Source of the DNA: Lactobacillus laiwuensis
GTDB taxonomy: Bacteria; Bacillota; Bacilli; Lactobacillales; Lactobacillaceae
Length of the DNA: 64,000 nucleotides
Direction: 5' to 3'
Assembly (NCBI RefSeq): GCF_019972835.1
Contig: NZ_BPPB01000006.1
Coordinates: 124,001 to 188,000 of the forward strand
Part shown: in pieces, positions 62,880-64,000 of the stretch
How the letters are laid out: every line of letters begins with the position of its first letter
Position numbering within the stretch: position 1 is the stretch's first letter
Translations under genes and position numbers: made by a program
The notes under the pieces: generated by a model
Seen by the model: only the letters and a program-made list of their open reading frames with translations
Databases searched by the model: none
Told to the model about the DNA's origin: nothing

Positions 62880-64000
62880 ATGGAAATATTAAAAAACGTA
62901 GTCAATTATGTTCTTAACTTAGGGGCTGCGGTCTTCGTACCATTGATTATGTTCGTCATCTCTATCATAGCAAGATTAAAGTTGAGTAAAGCAGTTAAAG
63001 CCTCACTTACATTGGGTGTTGCTTTTAGTGGAATGACTTTGGTTGTTAATTACATGACTGATTCCATTTCGCCGGCTGCCAAGGCAATGTCTAAGATGTT
63101 GCACTTAAGTTTGAATGCTATTGACCAGGGGTGGCCTGGTGTAGCTGCAATCACCTGGTCATACAAAGCAGCATTTTTGTTCTTTCCGTTCTTGTTACTA
63201 ATTAATTTTGTCATGCTGACATTTAATTGGACAAAAACCTTGAACGTAGATATGTGGAATGTTTGGAACAAGATCTTCACGTATGTTGTGGTCCTATACT
63301 TTACACATAATGCCATTTATGGGTTCATTGTTGCTGGCATTCAAATTGTTTTAGAACTAAAAGCAGGGGACATGTGGCAAAGACACATTCAAGACCTGAC
63401 TGGAATTCCGGGAGTTACTGTGCCTCATTTCGTGACCTTATTTGCAGTTGTACTAATGCCACTTAATAAACTGTTAGATTTTATTCCAATAATGAATAAA
63501 CCAGCTGATGCTAATGCTATCCAAAAGAAAATTGGTATTTTTGCTGATAACTCAGTAATGGGTGCGATTATTGGATTGTTATTAGGTTTTGGAGCAGGTT
63601 ATTCTGTTTCGGGTTCCTTAAAACTTGCCATTGAGGCCGCAGCAGCCATGACAATGTTTCCAATGATTTCAAAATTATTCATGGAAGCATTAAATCCGAT
63701 AGCTAATGCTATGAATGAAATGATGAAGAAACATTTCAAGGGTCGGCAAGTATTTATTGGCTTAGATTGGCCAATTCTCGCAGGAAGAAATGAATTATGG
63801 GTTACAGTAATCATTTTAGTACCAGTTATGTTAATTATGGCGATGGTTTTACCTGGTAACACAGTTTTACCATTTGCCGGAATAATAAATCTGTCATTTG
63901 TAGTTGCAGCTTTGCTTTTAACAGGAGCAAACCTGTGGAGAATGCTGACCTTAGGTATCATTACAACCCCAATTTTCTTATACGGAGCAACCTATTTTGC
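62880..64000 (+). CDS. gatC: PTS EIIC component, galactitol type (cut by window end)
   Basis: At least 373 residues with no stop before the window ends. The ATG at 62880 follows AAAGGGG. Many hydrophobic spans are seen; GatC-like segments are GIPGVTVPHFVTLFAVVLMP, FADNSVMGAIIGLLLGFGAG, GLDWPILAGRNELWV and PGNTVLPFAGIINL. It forms the membrane channel of the system. A galactitol PTS is the best guess; some GatC relatives carry other polyols or hexoses. Catabolic genes would lie beyond the window. Confidence 0.88.
   Translation, partial: MEILKNVVNYVLNLGAAVFVPLIMFVISIIARLKLSKAVKASLTLGVAFSGMTLVVNYMTDSISPAAKAMSKMLHLSLNAIDQGWPGVAAITWSYKAAFLFFPFLLLINFVMLTFNWTKTLNVDMWNVWNKIFTYVVVLYFTHNAIYGFIVAGIQIVLELKAGDMWQRHIQDLTGIPGVTVPHFVTLFAVVLMPLNKLLDFIPIMNKPADANAIQKKIGIFADNSVMGAIIGLLLGFGAGYSVSGSLKLAIEAAAAMTMFPMISKLFMEALNPIANAMNEMMKKHFKGRQVFIGLDWPILAGRNELWVTVIILVPVMLIMAMVLPGNTVLPFAGIINLSFVVAALLLTGANLWRMLTLGIITTPIFLYGATYF

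Noticed and set aside
1-64000. rRNA, tRNA, insertion sequences, phage genes or a replication origin
   Set aside because: None seen: no cloverleaf-like segments, transposase motifs, integrase genes or DnaA-box clusters were recognised by eye in the gaps.

Overview
The window is a stretch of chromosome from a low-GC Gram-positive bacterium, almost certainly a member of Lactobacillaceae close to Lactobacillus in the strict sense. Pointers are the ptsH-ptsI, spx-mecA-coiA, relQ-nadK-rluD, ftsK-rodZ-pgsA-recA-rny, comFA-comFC-hpf-secA-prfB, hprK-lgt-gpsA-trxB and uvrBA-rapZ-yvcK-whiA gene orders, the AT-rich codon use and the strong AGGAGG ribosome sites. The species was not identified. There are no rRNA or tRNA genes, insertion sequences, prophage or CRISPR arrays. 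Nearly all of it is core genome, with three more accessory pieces: a two-flavoprotein locus (33.2-37.9 kb), an opuC osmolyte importer (26.7-30.1 kb) and a galactitol-type PTS operon at the right edge.

Layout. 0-6 kb: a small ORF cut or just begun at the edge, a membrane protein, a CBS/CorC protein with prfC, a DUF1827-like protein and clpE. 6-8.4 kb: a small ORF and ptsH-ptsI. 8.5-12 kb: spx, mecA and coiA, converging on spxH (yjbH) and a CYTH protein. 12.4-15.8 kb: relQ-nadK-pseudouridine synthase, converging on a lactonase. 15.9-20.4 kb: a Na,K-ATPase-like P-type pump, an orphan glucitol-type EIIA and an AI-2E family transporter. 20.4-33.1 kb: trmL, a DUF1149-like gene, ftsK, a short-chain dehydrogenase, rodZ, pgsA, opuCA-CB-CC-CD, recA and rny. 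33.2-37.9 kb: an AraC regulator and two flavoprotein reductases whose FMN domains sit at opposite ends. 38-42 kb: tagO, a YigZ protein, comFA and comFC. 42-52.4 kb: hpf, secA, prfB (with programmed frameshift), a small membrane protein, hprK, lgt, gpsA, trxB and a phosphoglucomutase. 52.5-60.9 kb: uvrB, uvrA, an HdeD-like protein, rapZ, yvcK and whiA. 61-64 kb: a DeoR-type regulator divergent from gatA, gatB and a gatC cut by the window end.

The genes link into several circuits. Carbon control joins HPr/EI, HPr kinase and two cre-like sites at the gat promoter. Thiol and protein quality control joins Spx, its two ClpXP/ClpCP adaptor families (MecA and SpxH), TrxB and ClpE, with a CIRCE operator on clpE and a perfect 9-bp inverted repeat in the spx promoter. 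SOS control is suggested by LexA-type boxes before recA and uvrB. Competence is suggested by an almost identical 16-bp motif at the same distance before coiA and comFA.

The locus most worth following up is the AraC regulator with paired, domain-permuted FMN/FAD reductases and its 30-bp-spaced direct repeats. Its substrate cannot be read from sequence. Start codons were moved where a ribosome site clearly decided them.
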